From: JAYEMH01 sp034717985 [NCBI: Candidatus Ratteibacteria bacterium]
Lineage (GTDB): Bacteria > CAZDME01 > JAYEMH01
Length of the DNA stretch: 13,650 bases
Assembly: GCA_034717985.1 (NCBI GenBank)
Contig: JAYEMH010000024.1
Span: forward strand, 1 to 13,650
Direction of reading: 5' to 3'
The position numbers and the translations under genes were made by a program. Positions 13,625 through 13,650 of the stretch are shown one piece after another. Position 1 is the stretch's first letter. Each line of letters opens with the position of its first letter. The notes beneath the pieces were generated by a model, which saw only the letters and a program-made list of their open reading frames with translations, was not told where the DNA came from and did not search any database.

Positions 13625-13650
13625 ATGGCGCAATTGCACAGAAAATTCAC
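13625..13650 (+). CDS. Start of an unidentified gene, possibly a transposase
   Basis: Only eight complete codons are visible (MAQLHRKF). The start is convincing: AAGGAGG (13611-13617) is seven nt before the ATG, with TATAAT further upstream. The protein cannot be identified from this. The AT-rich upstream with repeated GTGCAC motifs and the position beside a tRNA/ribosomal operon suggest an insertion-sequence transposase, but this is inference. Confidence 0.5.

Noticed and set aside
1-13650. CRISPR array, toxin-antitoxin pair, prophage or defence system
   Set aside because: No regularly spaced repeats, Cas-like, toxin-like or phage proteins are seen on either strand; almost all of the window is accounted for by housekeeping or envelope genes.

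Overview
This window comes from a bacterium. It carries the tuf/rpmG/secE/nusG/ribosomal-protein gene order, bacterial L7/L12, L10, L11, L1, L33, EF-Tu and MnmA, sigma70-type promoters and Shine-Dalgarno sites. A signal-peptide-bearing protein that looks like an outer-membrane beta-barrel points to a diderm cell. Low-to-middling G+C, frequent TTG/GTG starts, a class I DhnA-type aldolase and a DRG-like TGS GTPase would fit a little-cultured diderm lineage such as Candidatus Omnitrophota. That placement is inference and is not proven by anything in the window.

Layout, left to right. (1) 1-1805, minus strand: a partial alpha/beta hydrolase downstream of mnmA, the tRNA 2-thiouridylase. (2) 1806-1888: a compact divergent promoter region, followed by a plus-strand DUF72 gene (1889-2638). 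(3) 2688-8553, minus strand: a six-gene cluster read right to left as DRG/TGS GTPase, FNR-type flavin reductase, class I fructose-bisphosphate aldolase, unknown polytopic membrane protein, polysaccharide deacetylase, outer-membrane barrel-like protein. It has a good promoter at 8582-8610 and a possible terminator hairpin at 2639-2658. (4) 8656-13508, minus strand: a translation/transcription operon read right to left as promoter, tRNA-Thr(GGU), tuf, rpmG, tRNA-Trp(CCA), secE, nusG, rplK, rplA, L10 leader, rplJ, rplL, terminator. (5) 13509-13650, plus strand: an AT-rich region with repeated GTGCAC motifs, a promoter and a strong RBS leading into a gene cut off by the window edge. It may be a transposase at an insertion-sequence end.

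How the genes work together. The right half supplies elongation factor, ribosomal stalk and L1/L11 proteins, the NusG transcription factor, SecE of the translocon and two tRNAs from one transcript. The L10 leader probably provides autogenous control of rplJ-rplL. Unlike the usual bacterial order, rpoB/rpoC do not follow rplL; a clear intrinsic terminator and a new promoter lie there instead. The left cluster mixes a ribosome-associated-type GTPase, redox and glycolytic/gluconeogenic enzymes, and three envelope genes.

Most of the window is ordinary housekeeping sequence. I found no clear new defence or mobile system. The points most worth a second look are a perfect 12-bp-arm palindrome that encodes an apparent insert in the FNR-type reductase, a four-cysteine insert in EF-Tu, an N-terminally extended L7/L12, the rpoBC-less end of the ribosomal operon, and an inverted repeat sitting on the operon promoter.
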